Part shown: positions 44,043 to 53,288 of the stretch, piece by piece
Layout: each line of letters begins with the position of its first letter
How positions within the stretch are numbered: the first letter of the stretch is position 1
Assembly (NCBI RefSeq): GCF_027213785.1
Contig: NZ_JAPWGO010000002.1
Span: forward strand, 186,001 to 250,000
Direction: 5' to 3'
Origin: Limimaricola sp. G21655-S1
GTDB lineage: Bacteria; Pseudomonadota; Alphaproteobacteria; Rhodobacterales; Rhodobacteraceae
DNA length: 64,000 nucleotides
Notes under the pieces: generated by a model
Databases searched by the model: none
What the model saw: the letters and a program-made list of their open reading frames with translations, nothing else
Told to the model about the DNA's origin: nothing
Position numbers and translations under genes: made by a program

Positions 44043-44996
44043 ATGAACGAAATGTTGCCCGATCCGGAGATCGATCTGAGCGGCCTGCCCGTCGAGGCCT
44101 GGCAGCAGGGCATCGACGCGATCGGCGAGGAGCATGGCTATTACGAGCGGCTCGGATCGGACCATGCGGCGCTCTTCATCGATGCCGGGCCTCGGCTGCT
44201 GGTCAGCTTCGAGACGCGCGACGCGATTCGCCGCAACCCGCGCGGCCTGCCACGCGGGTTCGAGATGCTGCAAAGGACCGGGTGGTCTCTGCTGGTGCTG
44301 ATTTGCGACAACGAGGGATGGTTCAGGGCGCCGCGCGTCTGGAACTATGTCGACCGGCTGATCGACGAGGGCTTCTTCGAGGATTTCGAGCGGGTGCTGT
44401 TCTACGGCCACCACGCGACCGGCTATGCCGCCGCTGCCTTCTCGGTCGCTTCGCCGGGGGCGCGGGTGCTGGCGTTGCGCCCCATCGCCACGCTGGACCC
44501 GGAGGTGGCGGGCTGGGACCGGCGCCACCTCGCGGCGCGCAGGCTCGATTTCACCAGCCGCTACGGTTACGCCCCCGACATGATCGACGCCGCCGAGCGG
44601 GTGACGGTGATCCACGACCCGCGCCATGCCGCCGACGCGGTCCACGCCGCGCTGTTTCGCAGGCCCAACGTCACGACGCTGCGCGCGGCCCATGCCGGGG
44701 CCCGACTGGAGCAGATCCTCGATCAGGCGGGCCTCGTCCCCGAACTGCTCGAACTGGCGATGGAGGACCGGCTCGACCGCGCGGCCTTTGCCCGGCTCTG
44801 GCGCGCCCGGCGCGAGAACGCGCTTTACCTGCGCGGGTTGCTGCGACAGCTCGAATCGGCCGACCGCCCGGCCCGGCTGGCGCGGCTGTGCCGCCATGGC
44901 CTCGCCACGCCCGAGGCCGCGCATTACGCGCGTCGCCTAGAGGCTCTGCCCGGCTCCGCGCCACGCGCCACGGGCCCGGTTTCGCGCGCCAGCTGA
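44043..44996 (+). CDS. Conserved protein of unknown function (alpha/beta-hydrolase-like core)
   Basis: A 317-residue soluble protein. It shows a strand-turn-helix around VLFYGHHATGYAAAAFSVASPGARVLALRPIATLDP, which looks like the nucleophile elbow of alpha/beta hydrolases, but the nucleophile position is not Ser, and a later segment HDPRHAADAVHAALF. Similar proteins in Rhodobacterales are sometimes labelled phosphoadenosine-phosphosulfate reductase, which the sequence does not support: it lacks the PP-loop and cysteines. ATG 44043 is the first in-frame start after the intergenic region. It sits alone between the OmpA-type gene and pyrC. Confidence 0.7.
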   Translation: MNEMLPDPEIDLSGLPVEAWQQGIDAIGEEHGYYERLGSDHAALFIDAGPRLLVSFETRDAIRRNPRGLPRGFEMLQRTGWSLLVLICDNEGWFRAPRVWNYVDRLIDEGFFEDFERVLFYGHHATGYAAAAFSVASPGARVLALRPIATLDPEVAGWDRRHLAARRLDFTSRYGYAPDMIDAAERVTVIHDPRHAADAVHAALFRRPNVTTLRAAHAGARLEQILDQAGLVPELLELAMEDRLDRAAFARLWRARRENALYLRGLLRQLESADRPARLARLCRHGLATPEAAHYARRLEALPGSAPRATGPVSRAS

Positions 44997-45059
44997 CCCG
45001 AGGACCGTGAGGGTCGTGACCTATGGTCAGGCCGCGCGGCCCGGTGTAGGAGGTCGGCC

Positions 45060-46112
45060 ATGAAAGACCTACGCCCAGACCGGATCACGATCCGCCGCCC
45101 GGACGACTGGCACCTGCACCTGCGCGACGGCGCGATGCTTCGGGCCGTGGCTCCGGAGAGCGCCCGCCATTTCGGCCGGGCCATCATCATGCCCAACCTC
45201 GTGCCGCCCGTGGTCACCGCCGCGCAGGCCGAGGCCTATCGCGAGCGGATCCGCGCCGCCCTGCCCGAGGGATCGGGCTTCACGCCGCTGATGACCCTCT
45301 ATCTCACCGAGGACACCGATCCCGAGGACGTGCGCGCGGCGCATCGCGCGGGCATCGCGACGGCGGTGAAGCTGTACCCGGCCGGTGCCACCACCAACTC
45401 GGCCTCCGGCGTGCGCGACTTCGACAAGGTTCGCCCGGTGCTCGAGGCGATGGCCGATATCGGCATGCCGCTCTGCGTGCATGGCGAGGTGACCGATTCC
45501 GCGATCGACATCTTCGATCGCGAGGCGGTGTTCATCGACAAGGTGCTGAAGCCGATCCGCCGCAAGACGCCGGAGCTGCGCGTCGTCATGGAGCATGTGA
45601 CCACCGCCGACGCGGTGGATTACGTGCGCGACAGCCCCCGCAACCTCGCTGCGACGATCACCACGCATCACCTGATCATCAACCGCAACCACATCCTCGC
45701 CGGGGGCATCAAGCCGCATTACTACTGTTTGCCGGTCGCCAAGCGCGAGCGGCATCGCGTGGCGCTGGTGCAGGCGGCGGTCTCGGGCGATCCGCGCTTC
45801 TTCCTCGGTACCGACAGCGCGCCGCACAGCGATCCGGCCAAGCTGCAACCCTGCGGCTGCGCCGGGATCTTCACCGCGCCCAACACCATGTCCTGCCTCG
45901 CCGAGGTGTTCGAGGCGGCGGGCCGGCTGAACCACCTCGAGGCCTTCGCCTCGCTCAACGGACCGCGCTTCTACAAGCTTCCCGTCAACGAGGACACCAT
46001 CACCTTGGTCCGGGGCACGCCCGTGACCTATCCCGAGCGGATCGAGACCGGCGACGGCCCCGTGACCGTGTTCGACCCCGGCTTCGCGCTGCACTGGCGC
46101 GTCGAAGACTGA
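45060..46112 (+). CDS. pyrC: Dihydroorotase (class II)
   Basis: Zinc enzyme of pyrimidine synthesis that closes carbamoyl-aspartate to dihydroorotate. The 350-residue amidohydrolase has [13 protein letters not shown] (metal His pair and substrate Arg), the carbamylated lysine region [29 protein letters not shown] and the catalytic Asp in [10 protein letters not shown]. Length and motifs match E. coli-type PyrC. The ribosome site GTAGGAGG precedes ATG 45060. It is followed 37 bases later by pyrE, so the two are an operon. Confidence 0.97.
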   Translation: MKDLRPDRITIRRPDDWHLHLRDGAMLRAVAPESARHFGRAIIMPNLVPPVVTAAQAEAYRERIRAALPEGSGFTPLMTLYLTEDTDPEDVRAAHRAGIATAVKLYPAGATTNSASGVRDFDKVRPVLEAMADIGMPLCVHGEVTDSAIDIFDREAVFIDKVLKPIRRKTPELRVVMEHVTTADAVDYVRDSPRNLAATITTHHLIINRNHILAGGIKPHYYCLPVAKRERHRVALVQAAVSGDPRFFLGTDSAPHSDPAKLQPCGCAGIFTAPNTMSCLAEVFEAAGRLNHLEAFASLNGPRFYKLPVNEDTITLVRGTPVTYPERIETGDGPVTVFDPGFALHWRVED

Positions 46113-46149
46113 CCCTCCCCCGACGCATTCCCTACACGAAGAGTTCGAG

Positions 46150-46824
46150 ATGATCCCCACCGGCTACCCCCCGAAGGACGAGATCGCGCGGCTGACCGCG
46201 CGGATGCTGCTGGAAATCGGCGCGGTGAAGTTCAACGCGACCGAGCCCTTCACCCATGCCTCCGGCAAGCAGGCGCCGACCTATGTCGATTGCCGGATGC
46301 TGATCTCGTTTCCGCGGATCCGCGCCACGGTGATGGATTTCCTGGCCGTGTCGATCATGCGCGAGGCGGGCTTCGAGGCCTTCGACAACGTCGCGGGCGG
46401 CGAAACCGCGGGCATCCCCTTCGGCGCGATGATCGCCGAGCGGCTGGCGCTGCCGATGACCTATGTGCGCAAGAAGCCGAAGGGCTATGGCCGCAATGCC
46501 CGGATCGAGGGCGTGATGACCGAGGGCCAGCGCGCGATCCTGGTCGAGGACCTGACCACCGATGGCGGCTCGAAGCTGAGCTTCGTCGAGGCGATCCGCG
46601 AGACCGGGGCGTCCTGCGACTGGACCGCCGTGATCTTCTATTACGGCATCTTCGAGGGCGTGACCGAGGCGCTGGCGGAAAAGGGCATCGGCCTCATCCA
46701 CCTGTGCACCTGGTGGGACGTTCTGGCCGAGGCCCGCGCTTCTGAGGCCTTCGACGCCGGGACCCTCGACGAGGTCGAGCGCTACCTCCGCAACCCGACG
46801 GGCTGGGCGGCGGCGCGTGGCTGA
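46150..46824 (+). CDS. pyrE: Orotate phosphoribosyltransferase
   Basis: Joins orotate to PRPP to give orotidine-5'-phosphate. The 224-residue type-I PRTase has the PRPP-binding motif [15 protein letters not shown] (near residues 124-138), the catalytic-loop basic residues in [11 protein letters not shown], and the N-terminal hood with [16 protein letters not shown]. Length is usual. ATG 46150 follows GAAGAG. It is cotranscribed with pyrC; dnaB follows after a 211-base gap. Confidence 0.96.
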   Translation: MIPTGYPPKDEIARLTARMLLEIGAVKFNATEPFTHASGKQAPTYVDCRMLISFPRIRATVMDFLAVSIMREAGFEAFDNVAGGETAGIPFGAMIAERLALPMTYVRKKPKGYGRNARIEGVMTEGQRAILVEDLTTDGGSKLSFVEAIRETGASCDWTAVIFYYGIFEGVTEALAEKGIGLIHLCTWWDVLAEARASEAFDAGTLDEVERYLRNPTGWAAARG

Positions 46825-46936
46825 GAGGTGACGGTCGGCCAGCAATGGCCGATCCCGCCTGCCCCGGCGGAAACCAGATGTTGACCCGAAGCCGCGATCC
46901 GCGCCAAGATGTGGCAGGGCGCGGCTTCTCCACCGG

Positions 46937-46945
46937 TTATCCACA
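46937..46945 (+). promoter_or_regulatory. Perfect DnaA box upstream of dnaB
   Basis: TTATCCACA matches the consensus DnaA box exactly. It lies 90 bases before the dnaB start, in the only non-coding stretch between pyrE and dnaB. Confidence 0.65.
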
Positions 46946-47035
46946 GCCTTATACAAGTTGCGTCCCCGCCCCGTCGCATCCTATCAGCGACGATACGCGC
47001 CGCGGGCACGGCGCGCGGGCCAAGGGGTAGCAGCG

Positions 47036-48529
47036 ATGAACGAGATCACGACATTCCGTCCGGGTGCGCTCGAAGAGGCGAAGCCGGACCAGATGCCGCA
47101 TTCGATCGAGGCCGAGCAGCAGCTTCTGGGCGCGATCCTCACCAACAACGACGTGTTCGACCGGATCGCGATGATCGTGTCGAAGGACCATTTCTACGAC
47201 CCGGTCCACGCCCGCATCTTCGACGTCGCCGCCCAGCGCATCGCCAAGAACGCGCTGGCGTCGCCTGTCACGCTCAAGACCTTTCTCGAGGATGACGAGG
47301 GGCTCAAGGAGCTGGGCGGCCCGGCCTATCTCGCGCGCCTCGCCGGCGCCGCGATCTCGGGCTTTGCCGCGCGCGACTACGCGCAGATGATCTACGACCT
47401 CGCGATCCGGCGCGAGCTGATCATGCTCGGCCGCGACATCGCCGACCGCGCCGCCAAGGTCGAGGTTTCCTCCGAGCCCAAGGAGCAGATCGTCGAGGCC
47501 GAGCAGAAGCTCTACAAGCTGGCCGAGCAGGGCAGCTCGGAATCGGGCTTCCAGTCCTTCCTGCGCGCCGTGACCGACGCGGTGAAGGTCGCCAATGCCG
47601 CCTATCAGCGCGATGGCGGCCTCGCCGGCGTCTCCACCGGTCTCGTCGATCTCGACAAGAAGCTCGGCGGCCTGCACCGTTCGGACCTCCTGATCCTCGC
47701 GGGCCGTCCCTCGATGGGCAAGACATCGCTCGCGACCAACATCGCCTTCAACATCGCCAAGGCCTACAAGCGTGGCATCACCCATGACGGCACCGAGGGC
47801 GCCGTGAATGGCGGCGTCGTCGGCTTCTACAGTCTCGAGATGTCGGCCGAACAGCTGGCCGCGCGTATTCTCTCCGAGGCCTCCGAGGTGCCGTCCGAGC
47901 AGATCCGCCGCGGCGACATGACCGAGGCCGAGTTCCGCCGCTTCGTCGATGCCGCCAAGCAGCTCGAGAGCTGTCCGCTCTACATCGACGACACCCCGGC
48001 CCTGCCGATCTCCCAGCTCGCCGCCCGCGCCCGCCGTCTCAAGCGGACGCACGGGCTCGACGCGCTGTTCGTGGACTATCTCCAGCTGGTGAAGGGCACC
48101 GGCAAGGGCGAGAACCGGGTGAACGAGATCTCCGAGATCTCCCAAGGCTTGAAGGCCATCGCCAAGGAACTCGACATCCCCGTCGTCGCGCTGTCGCAGC
48201 TGTCGCGTCAGGTGGAAAGCCGCGAGGACAAGCGGCCGCAGCTTTCGGACCTGCGGGAATCCGGCTCGATCGAGCAGGACGCCGACGTGGTGATGTTCGT
48301 GTTCCGCGAGGAGTACTACAAGGAGCGCGAGAAGCCGGGCGACCACGAGATGGACAAGATGGCGGTCTGGCAGGACGAGATGGAGCGGCTGCACGGCAAG
48401 GCCGAAGTCATCATCGGCAAGCAGCGTCACGGCCCGATCGGCTCGGTCGACCTCAGCTTCGAGGGCCGCTTCACCCGCTTCGGCAACCTCGTGAAGCCCT
48501 GGCAGGACGGCGGCCCGCGCGAGTTCTGA
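47036..48529 (+). CDS. dnaB: Replicative DNA helicase DnaB
   Basis: Hexameric helicase that unwinds DNA at the replication fork. The 497-residue protein shows the N-terminal collar domain (PHSIEAEQQLLGAILTNNDVFDRIA), linker helix, and RecA-like motor with Walker A AGRPSMGKTS, Walker B LFVDYLQLV and RESGSIEQDADVVMFVFREEYY. Next to Walker A is an insertion (KRGITHDGTEGAVNGG) that I associate with alphaproteobacterial DnaB. I chose ATG 47036, preceded by AAGGGG; the longer frame to 46958 adds an Arg-rich stretch. Confidence 0.96.
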   Translation: MNEITTFRPGALEEAKPDQMPHSIEAEQQLLGAILTNNDVFDRIAMIVSKDHFYDPVHARIFDVAAQRIAKNALASPVTLKTFLEDDEGLKELGGPAYLARLAGAAISGFAARDYAQMIYDLAIRRELIMLGRDIADRAAKVEVSSEPKEQIVEAEQKLYKLAEQGSSESGFQSFLRAVTDAVKVANAAYQRDGGLAGVSTGLVDLDKKLGGLHRSDLLILAGRPSMGKTSLATNIAFNIAKAYKRGITHDGTEGAVNGGVVGFYSLEMSAEQLAARILSEASEVPSEQIRRGDMTEAEFRRFVDAAKQLESCPLYIDDTPALPISQLAARARRLKRTHGLDALFVDYLQLVKGTGKGENRVNEISEISQGLKAIAKELDIPVVALSQLSRQVESREDKRPQLSDLRESGSIEQDADVVMFVFREEYYKEREKPGDHEMDKMAVWQDEMERLHGKAEVIIGKQRHGPIGSVDLSFEGRFTRFGNLVKPWQDGGPREF

Positions 48530-48533
48530 GCGC

Positions 48534-48920
48534 TCAGCCCCCGGCGAGATCCTTGAGAATCGGGCAGTCCGGCCTCTCGTCACCGGCGCAGGCCTCGATC
48601 AGTTCGCCCAGCGTCGCGCGCATCTCCTTCAGCCGCGCGATGCGGGCGTCGATCTCCTTGGCGTGGCGCTGGGCAAGGCCGCGCACCTCGGCGCTGGCCC
48701 GGCCCCGATCCTCGTAGAGCGACAGCAGCATGCGGCAGTCATCGATCGAGAAGCCCAGGGATCGGGCCCGGGCCAGAAAGGCGAGCTTGTGCACCTCACT
48801 TTCGCCGAAACGACGATAGCCATTGCCATCGCGATGCGGCGCGACCAACCCGATATCCTCGTAGTAGCGGATCGTCTTGGCGGGCAGACCAGCCCGGCGC
48901 GCGGCCTCTCCTATGTTCAT
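48534..48920 (-). CDS. cueR: Copper-responsive MerR-family regulator (CueR-like)
   Basis: A 128-residue activator with the MerR HTH ([25 protein letters not shown]) and the C-terminal metal loop [12 protein letters not shown], matching the C-x7-C Cu(I) site of CueR. It should turn on copA when Cu(I) rises. The start at 48920 overlaps the copA stop as ATGA, so it is the last gene of the copA-cueR transcript and would be induced by itself. The longer frame is the shadow of copA. Confidence 0.9.
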   Translation of the reverse strand: MNIGEAARRAGLPAKTIRYYEDIGLVAPHRDGNGYRRFGESEVHKLAFLARARSLGFSIDDCRMLLSLYEDRGRASAEVRGLAQRHAKEIDARIARLKEMRATLGELIEACAGDERPDCPILKDLAGG

Positions 48921-51370
48921 GACGTCTCTCCCATGACGGGTTTCATGGCCCGCAGCCGCAGCGCGTTCGACAAGACCAGCACCGAAGAGGCCGACATCGC
49001 CGCCGCCGCCAGCACGGGCGACAGCAGCATGCCGTTCCACGGGTAGAGCACCCCTGCCGCCACCGGGATCAGCGCGACGTTGTAGCCGAAGGCCCAGCCG
49101 AGGTTCTGCCGGATGTTGCGCATGACCTTGCGGCTGATGGCCAGCGCATCGACCGCCGCGCCGATCCGGCCCGAGGACAGCACCACCTCGGCGCTCTCGA
49201 TCGCGACCTCCGTGCCCGATCCCATGGCGATCCCGACATCGGCCGAGGCGAGCGCCGGGGCGTCGTTGATGCCGTCGCCCACGAAGGCCACCGGACCGCG
49301 GGCGCGCAGGCCCTCGATTGCGGCGAGCTTGCCCTCGGGCAGCACCTCGGCCTCGACATGATCGATGCCGAGATCGGCGGCGATGGCCATTGCGGTGGCG
49401 CGGGTGTCGCCGGTGATCATCGCCACCTCCAGCCCCATGTCGCGCAACGCCGCGACGGCGGCGCGCGCCTCGACGCGAACCGGATCGGCCACGGCCAGCG
49501 CCGCCACCGCCACGCCGTCGATCGCGACCAGCACGGGCGTGCGCCCCCTCTCGGCCTGCGCCCGGGCCAGCGGTTCGAGCCGCGCGGCGTCGATCCCCGC
49601 CTCCGAGAGCAGCCGCGCATTGCCGACCAGCAGCGCCCGCCCGCCGACATGCCCCCTGAGGCCGCGCCCGGGCATCGCCTCGACCGCCTCGGCGGTCTCC
49701 ATCGGCAGCCCGCGTGCCTGCGCTGCCGCCACGATCGCCGCGCCGAGCGGGTGCTCGGACTGCCGCTCCAGCGCCCCGACGAGGGCAAGGATCTCCGCCT
49801 CGTCATGTCCCGGCAGCAGATCGAGATCGGTCAGCGCCGGGCGGCCTTCGGTCAGGGTGCCGGTCTTGTCAAAAGCCACCATGCGCACCCCGTCGAGCGC
49901 CTGCAGCGCATCGCCGCGCCGGAACAGCACGCCGAGCGTGGCCGCGCGCCCCGTGCCGACCATGATCGAGGTCGGCACAGCGAGGCCCATGGCGCAGGGA
50001 CAGGCGATGATCAGCACCGACACCCCGGCGACCAGCGCATGGGTCAGTGACGGCTCGGGCCCGAAGCCCAGCCAGAGCAGGACGGTGAGCGCCGCCAGCC
50101 CCAGCACCGCCGGCACGAAGCGCAGCGTGATGCGGTCGACCAGCCCCTGGATCGGCAGCTTCGCCCCCTGCGCCGCCTCGACCATGCGGATGATCCCCGC
50201 GAGGCGGGTTTCGGCGCCGACACGGGTGGCGCGCACCCGCAGAACGCCGGTGCCGTTGACCGTGCCGCCGGTGACCGCGTCGCCCGCGCGCTTGGCCACA
50301 GGGAGCGGCTCGCCGGTCAGCATCGCCTCGTCGACCCGGCTCTCGCCCGAGATCACCTCGCCATCGGTGGCGATCCGGTCGCCGGGGCGCACCAGCATCA
50401 CGTCGCCGGGCTGCAGATCGCCCGCGTCGATCTCGATCGTCTCGCCATTGCGCTCGACCCGCGCCACCGGGCTTTGCAGGTCCACAAGCGCGCGGATCGC
50501 GGCGCCGCTGCGGCCCTTGGCCCGCGCCTCGAGCGCCCGGCCCAGCAGGATCAGGGTGACGATCACTCCGGCGGCCTCGAAATAGACCGCGCGCGCCGCT
50601 TCCGGCAGCAGGGCTGGCGCGAAGGTGGCGACGCTCGAATAGCCCCATGCCGCCAGCGTGCCGAGCGCGACGAGGCTGTTCATGTCGGGGGTACGGCGCC
50701 ACAATGCCGGCAATCCGCGCGTCAGGAACACCCGGCCCGGCCCCGCCAGCACCAGACTCGTCAGGACGAACTGGATCAGCCAGCTGCCTCGCATGCCGAT
50801 CGAAGCCTCGATCGCCATGTGGAAACCCGGGACCATGTGCGCGCCCATCGCGAGCACCACCACAGGCAGGGCCAGCGCCGCCGCGATCCAGCTGCGGCGG
50901 CTCAGTTCCGCCGCCTCCTCTGCCTTGCGATCGCGAGGTGCCTCCATGGCAGCCCGATCCTCGGCGTCCCGTGCCGCGTAACCGGTGGCCCTCACCACCC
51001 CGATCAGTTCCGGCATTCCGGCCGATCCGGCGAAGCGCTCGATCTCAGCCGTTTCCGCCGCGAGATTGACCCGTGCCGCGATCACCCCCGGCACAGCGGC
51101 GAGCGCGCGTTCCACCCGGCCCGAGCAGGAGGCGCAGGACATGCCCTCGACGCGCAGCCGCACCGTCTCGCGGCGCACCGGGTAGCCCGCGCGGTCAAGC
51201 GCCGCCACCAGTTCCTCCGCCTGCCCGCCCAGCACCTCGGCCCGCTCCGAGGCGAGGTTCACGCGGGCCTCGGTCACACCCGGCACGGCGCGCAGGCTGC
51301 GCTCCACCCGGCCGACGCAGGAGGCGCAGGACATGTTGTCGATCTGGAATGCGAGCGGTTGGACGGTCAT
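48917..51370 (-). CDS. copA: Copper-exporting P1B-type ATPase (CopA)
   Basis: Inner-membrane Cu(I) pump of 817 residues. Two heavy-metal domains carry [11 protein letters not shown] (Cys 15/18) and [11 protein letters not shown] (Cys 79/82). Eight membrane segments follow, with the transport motif CPC (residues 457-459), the phosphorylated Asp D501 in DKTGTLTEG, the nucleotide-binding [12 protein letters not shown] in AMLTGEP, and [10 protein letters not shown]. All catalytic motifs are intact. Its start ATG 51370 lies 28 bases from a CueR-type promoter, and cueR follows as a cotranscribed gene. Confidence 0.96.
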   Translation of the reverse strand: MTVQPLAFQIDNMSCASCVGRVERSLRAVPGVTEARVNLASERAEVLGGQAEELVAALDRAGYPVRRETVRLRVEGMSCASCSGRVERALAAVPGVIAARVNLAAETAEIERFAGSAGMPELIGVVRATGYAARDAEDRAAMEAPRDRKAEEAAELSRRSWIAAALALPVVVLAMGAHMVPGFHMAIEASIGMRGSWLIQFVLTSLVLAGPGRVFLTRGLPALWRRTPDMNSLVALGTLAAWGYSSVATFAPALLPEAARAVYFEAAGVIVTLILLGRALEARAKGRSGAAIRALVDLQSPVARVERNGETIEIDAGDLQPGDVMLVRPGDRIATDGEVISGESRVDEAMLTGEPLPVAKRAGDAVTGGTVNGTGVLRVRATRVGAETRLAGIIRMVEAAQGAKLPIQGLVDRITLRFVPAVLGLAALTVLLWLGFGPEPSLTHALVAGVSVLIIACPCAMGLAVPTSIMVGTGRAATLGVLFRRGDALQALDGVRMVAFDKTGTLTEGRPALTDLDLLPGHDEAEILALVGALERQSEHPLGAAIVAAAQARGLPMETAEAVEAMPGRGLRGHVGGRALLVGNARLLSEAGIDAARLEPLARAQAERGRTPVLVAIDGVAVAALAVADPVRVEARAAVAALRDMGLEVAMITGDTRATAMAIAADLGIDHVEAEVLPEGKLAAIEGLRARGPVAFVGDGINDAPALASADVGIAMGSGTEVAIESAEVVLSSGRIGAAVDALAISRKVMRNIRQNLGWAFGYNVALIPVAAGVLYPWNGMLLSPVLAAAAMSASSVLVLSNALRLRAMKPVMGETS

Positions 51371-51397
51371 CCGGCGATCCTTCGGTGGGCCGGTGCG

Positions 51398-51428
51398 ACA
51401 CTTAGGGTTCCAGTCATGGGAAGGTCAA
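51398..51428 (-). promoter_or_regulatory. CueR-type operator and promoter of copA
   Basis: On the minus strand TTGACC (-35), 19 bases and AAGTGT (-10). The spacer holds ACCTTCC-CATGACT-GGAACCCT (51404-51425), the dyad of copper-responsive MerR operators. Confidence 0.8.
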
Positions 51429-51468
51429 GACGTGGCCCCGCCTGGCATCGGATAACAGCGGGGCGGAC

Positions 51469-51499
51469 TTGACCCGAGCGCCTCGCGCCCCCTCATATC
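51469..51499 (+). promoter_or_regulatory. Possible MerR-type promoter of copZ
   Basis: TTGACC (51469-51474), 19 bases, CATATC (51494-51499), facing the copZ start. The spacer dyad is poor, so the case rests on the same unusual 19-base spacing as the copA promoter. Confidence 0.45.
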
Positions 51500-51527
51500 G
51501 AATGCACATCTTTCGCAGGAGGCACCG

Positions 51528-51728
51528 ATGGCGACCTACTCGATCCCCGACATGAGCTGCGGCCATTGCCGCGCCGCCGTGGAAACCGCGATGCGCGAGC
51601 TCGACCCTTCGGCCAGCGTTGCCGTGGATCTGGAGAGCCGCACCGCCGAGATCGCCAGCGCCGCACCGGACGAGGCGGTGCGCGCCAAGCTCGCCAAGGC
51701 GGGCTATCCGGCGAAAGCCGTCGGCTGA
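51528..51728 (+). CDS. copZ: Copper chaperone with heavy-metal-associated domain (CopZ-like)
   Basis: A 66-residue ferredoxin-like (beta-alpha-beta) protein, MATYSIPDMSCGHCRAAVETAM, whose MxCxxC site binds Cu(I) and hands it to CopA. Single-domain length is standard. ATG 51528 follows GCAGGAGG. It is divergent from copA, with both promoters of the MerR type between them. Confidence 0.9.
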   Translation: MATYSIPDMSCGHCRAAVETAMRELDPSASVAVDLESRTAEIASAAPDEAVRAKLAKAGYPAKAVG

Positions 51729-51801
51729 GACATCCGGGCCGGCCGCCGCCGCACGAACATGGCGGCGCGGGCCGGGCCGAAGGACTGATGAGGACGATCA
51801 G

Positions 51802-52344
51802 ATGAGCATCACACGCCGCAGCCTTCTCCTTGCCGGGCTCATGGCGCCGATCGCACGGACTGCGCGCGCCCATGACCGCGCCGCGCTCCTGCCGACCGAG
51901 GTGCGGGTCCATCCGGGGCTGATGCCCGGGGACATCTACGTGATCCCCGAGGACTTCCATCTCTACCACATCCGCCGGCCCGGGATCGCGATGCGCTACG
52001 GCGTCGGCGTCGGCCGCGCCGGGCTCGAGTTCAAGGGCGCGGCGGTGATCCAGCGCAAGGCGGAATGGCCGTCATGGCGACCGACCGACGACATGATCGG
52101 GCGCGAGCCGGAGAAATACGCGCAATACGCCGATGGCGTGCCGGGCGGCCCGGAGAATCCGCTCGGGGCGCGGGCGCTCTATCTCTATCGCAACGGGCGC
52201 GACACCTATTACCGCATCCACGGCACCACCGACCCCGAGACCATCGGCAGCTCGGTCTCGAACGGCTGCATCCGACTGCGCAACGAGGACGTGATCGCGC
52301 TTTACGACGCGGTGGAGATTGGCACCCACGTCACCGTGGTCTAG
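51802..52344 (+). CDS. L,D-transpeptidase (YkuD domain), secreted
   Basis: A 180-residue periplasmic enzyme that may crosslink peptidoglycan or attach lipoprotein. It has a Tat-like/Sec signal peptide (MSITRRSLLLAGLMAPIARTARA) and the YkuD catalytic motif HGTTDPETIGSSVSNGCIRL, with the catalytic cysteine near residue 156. It lies 73 bases after copZ; coregulation with copper is possible because L,D-transpeptidase is copper-sensitive in some bacteria, but I infer nothing firm. Confidence 0.9.
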   Translation: MSITRRSLLLAGLMAPIARTARAHDRAALLPTEVRVHPGLMPGDIYVIPEDFHLYHIRRPGIAMRYGVGVGRAGLEFKGAAVIQRKAEWPSWRPTDDMIGREPEKYAQYADGVPGGPENPLGARALYLYRNGRDTYYRIHGTTDPETIGSSVSNGCIRLRNEDVIALYDAVEIGTHVTVV

Positions 52345-53288
52345 CCCACCCCCGGCACGTGTTCGACGGCGATGCGGGCGGCCTGCAGCGGCTCGGGCAG
52401 CGTGGCGGCGGCGCCGGGCACCAGCACCACGACCCGCGCGCCCTCCTGCGCCGCCGCCAGCCCCGCGCCCACCGGATCGTCGGAGACGCGGCGCTCGGCG
52501 TCGCGCCGGGCCAGTTCGAGCAGCGCCGGCGGCAGGTCGGGGCCATGCACCACGAGATCCGCCTCCTGCATCCGGCGCACGCCGCGCAGGCTCAGCAGAT
52601 CCGCCTCGCCAGGCCCGGCGCCGACATAGGCCACCGAGCCCTCGACCGGGCCGGGGCCCTCGTCGAGCCGCGCCTTGAGCAGTTGCGCGGCGCGGCGTTC
52701 GGAGCCCGCCGCATGGGCCGCGCGTACCGGACCGGAGAAGACCCAGACCCAGAAATCGCGCCGCGCCCGGGCCGAGAAACGCTGCCCGACCGCGCCGCGC
52801 ATGCGACCCGCCAGCGCCGCCAACGCGCCGAGCCGCGGCTCGAGCATGGTTTCAACGGCGGTCTTGATCTGCCGCCCCAGCACCGGCGCCGTGCCCTCGG
52901 TGCCGATCGCGACGACGACCGGGTCGCGATCGACGATCGAGGGGGTAAGCGCGTCGCACAAGGCCGGGCGGTCGACCACGTTGACCACCGGCGCGCCCAG
53001 CGCCTTGGCGAGCGCGTGCAGCGCCCCGTCCGCCCCGGCCGAGCCGGTGGCCACGAAGACCAGCGCCGCGCGCTCGAACAGACCGGCCCGGATCTCCTTG
53101 GCATCCTCGAGCCGCACCCGCCCCTCTTGGGCCAGCGCGCGCAGCTCCTCGTCGAATTCGAACCCCGCCACCACGATCTCGGCATCGGTGCGGATCACCA
53201 GCCGCGCCTTCTGCGCCGCCTGCTCGCCGCCCCCAAGGATCACGATGCGCCGCCCCGTGGTGGCGAGGAACATCGGGAAGGCCTTCAT
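52341..53288 (-). CDS. cysG: Siroheme synthase CysG with truncated methyltransferase domain
   Basis: The N-terminal Met8p-like part (to about residue 215) is complete: NAD-binding GGGEQAAQKARLV and the catalytic region NVVDRPALCDALTPSIVDRDPVVVAIGTEGTAPVLGR. It oxidises precorrin-2 and inserts iron. The following SUMT domain begins well (VAYVGAGPGEADLLSLRG) but stops after about 95 residues; the RLKGGDP substrate loop is changed to VLVPGAA and the rest is missing. So the protein (315 residues versus about 457 in E. coli) should not methylate uroporphyrinogen; another methyltransferase must do this. It overlaps the upstream gene as ATGA. Confidence 0.85.
   Translation of the reverse strand: MKAFPMFLATTGRRIVILGGGEQAAQKARLVIRTDAEIVVAGFEFDEELRALAQEGRVRLEDAKEIRAGLFERAALVFVATGSAGADGALHALAKALGAPVVNVVDRPALCDALTPSIVDRDPVVVAIGTEGTAPVLGRQIKTAVETMLEPRLGALAALAGRMRGAVGQRFSARARRDFWVWVFSGPVRAAHAAGSERRAAQLLKARLDEGPGPVEGSVAYVGAGPGEADLLSLRGVRRMQEADLVVHGPDLPPALLELARRDAERRVSDDPVGAGLAAAQEGARVVVLVPGAAATLPEPLQAARIAVEHVPGVG

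Noticed and set aside
46931-46960. Replication origin at the DnaA box
   Set aside because: Only one box is present, with no box cluster and no AT-rich unwinding region, and no origin-associated genes (dnaA, parAB, repABC) are nearby.
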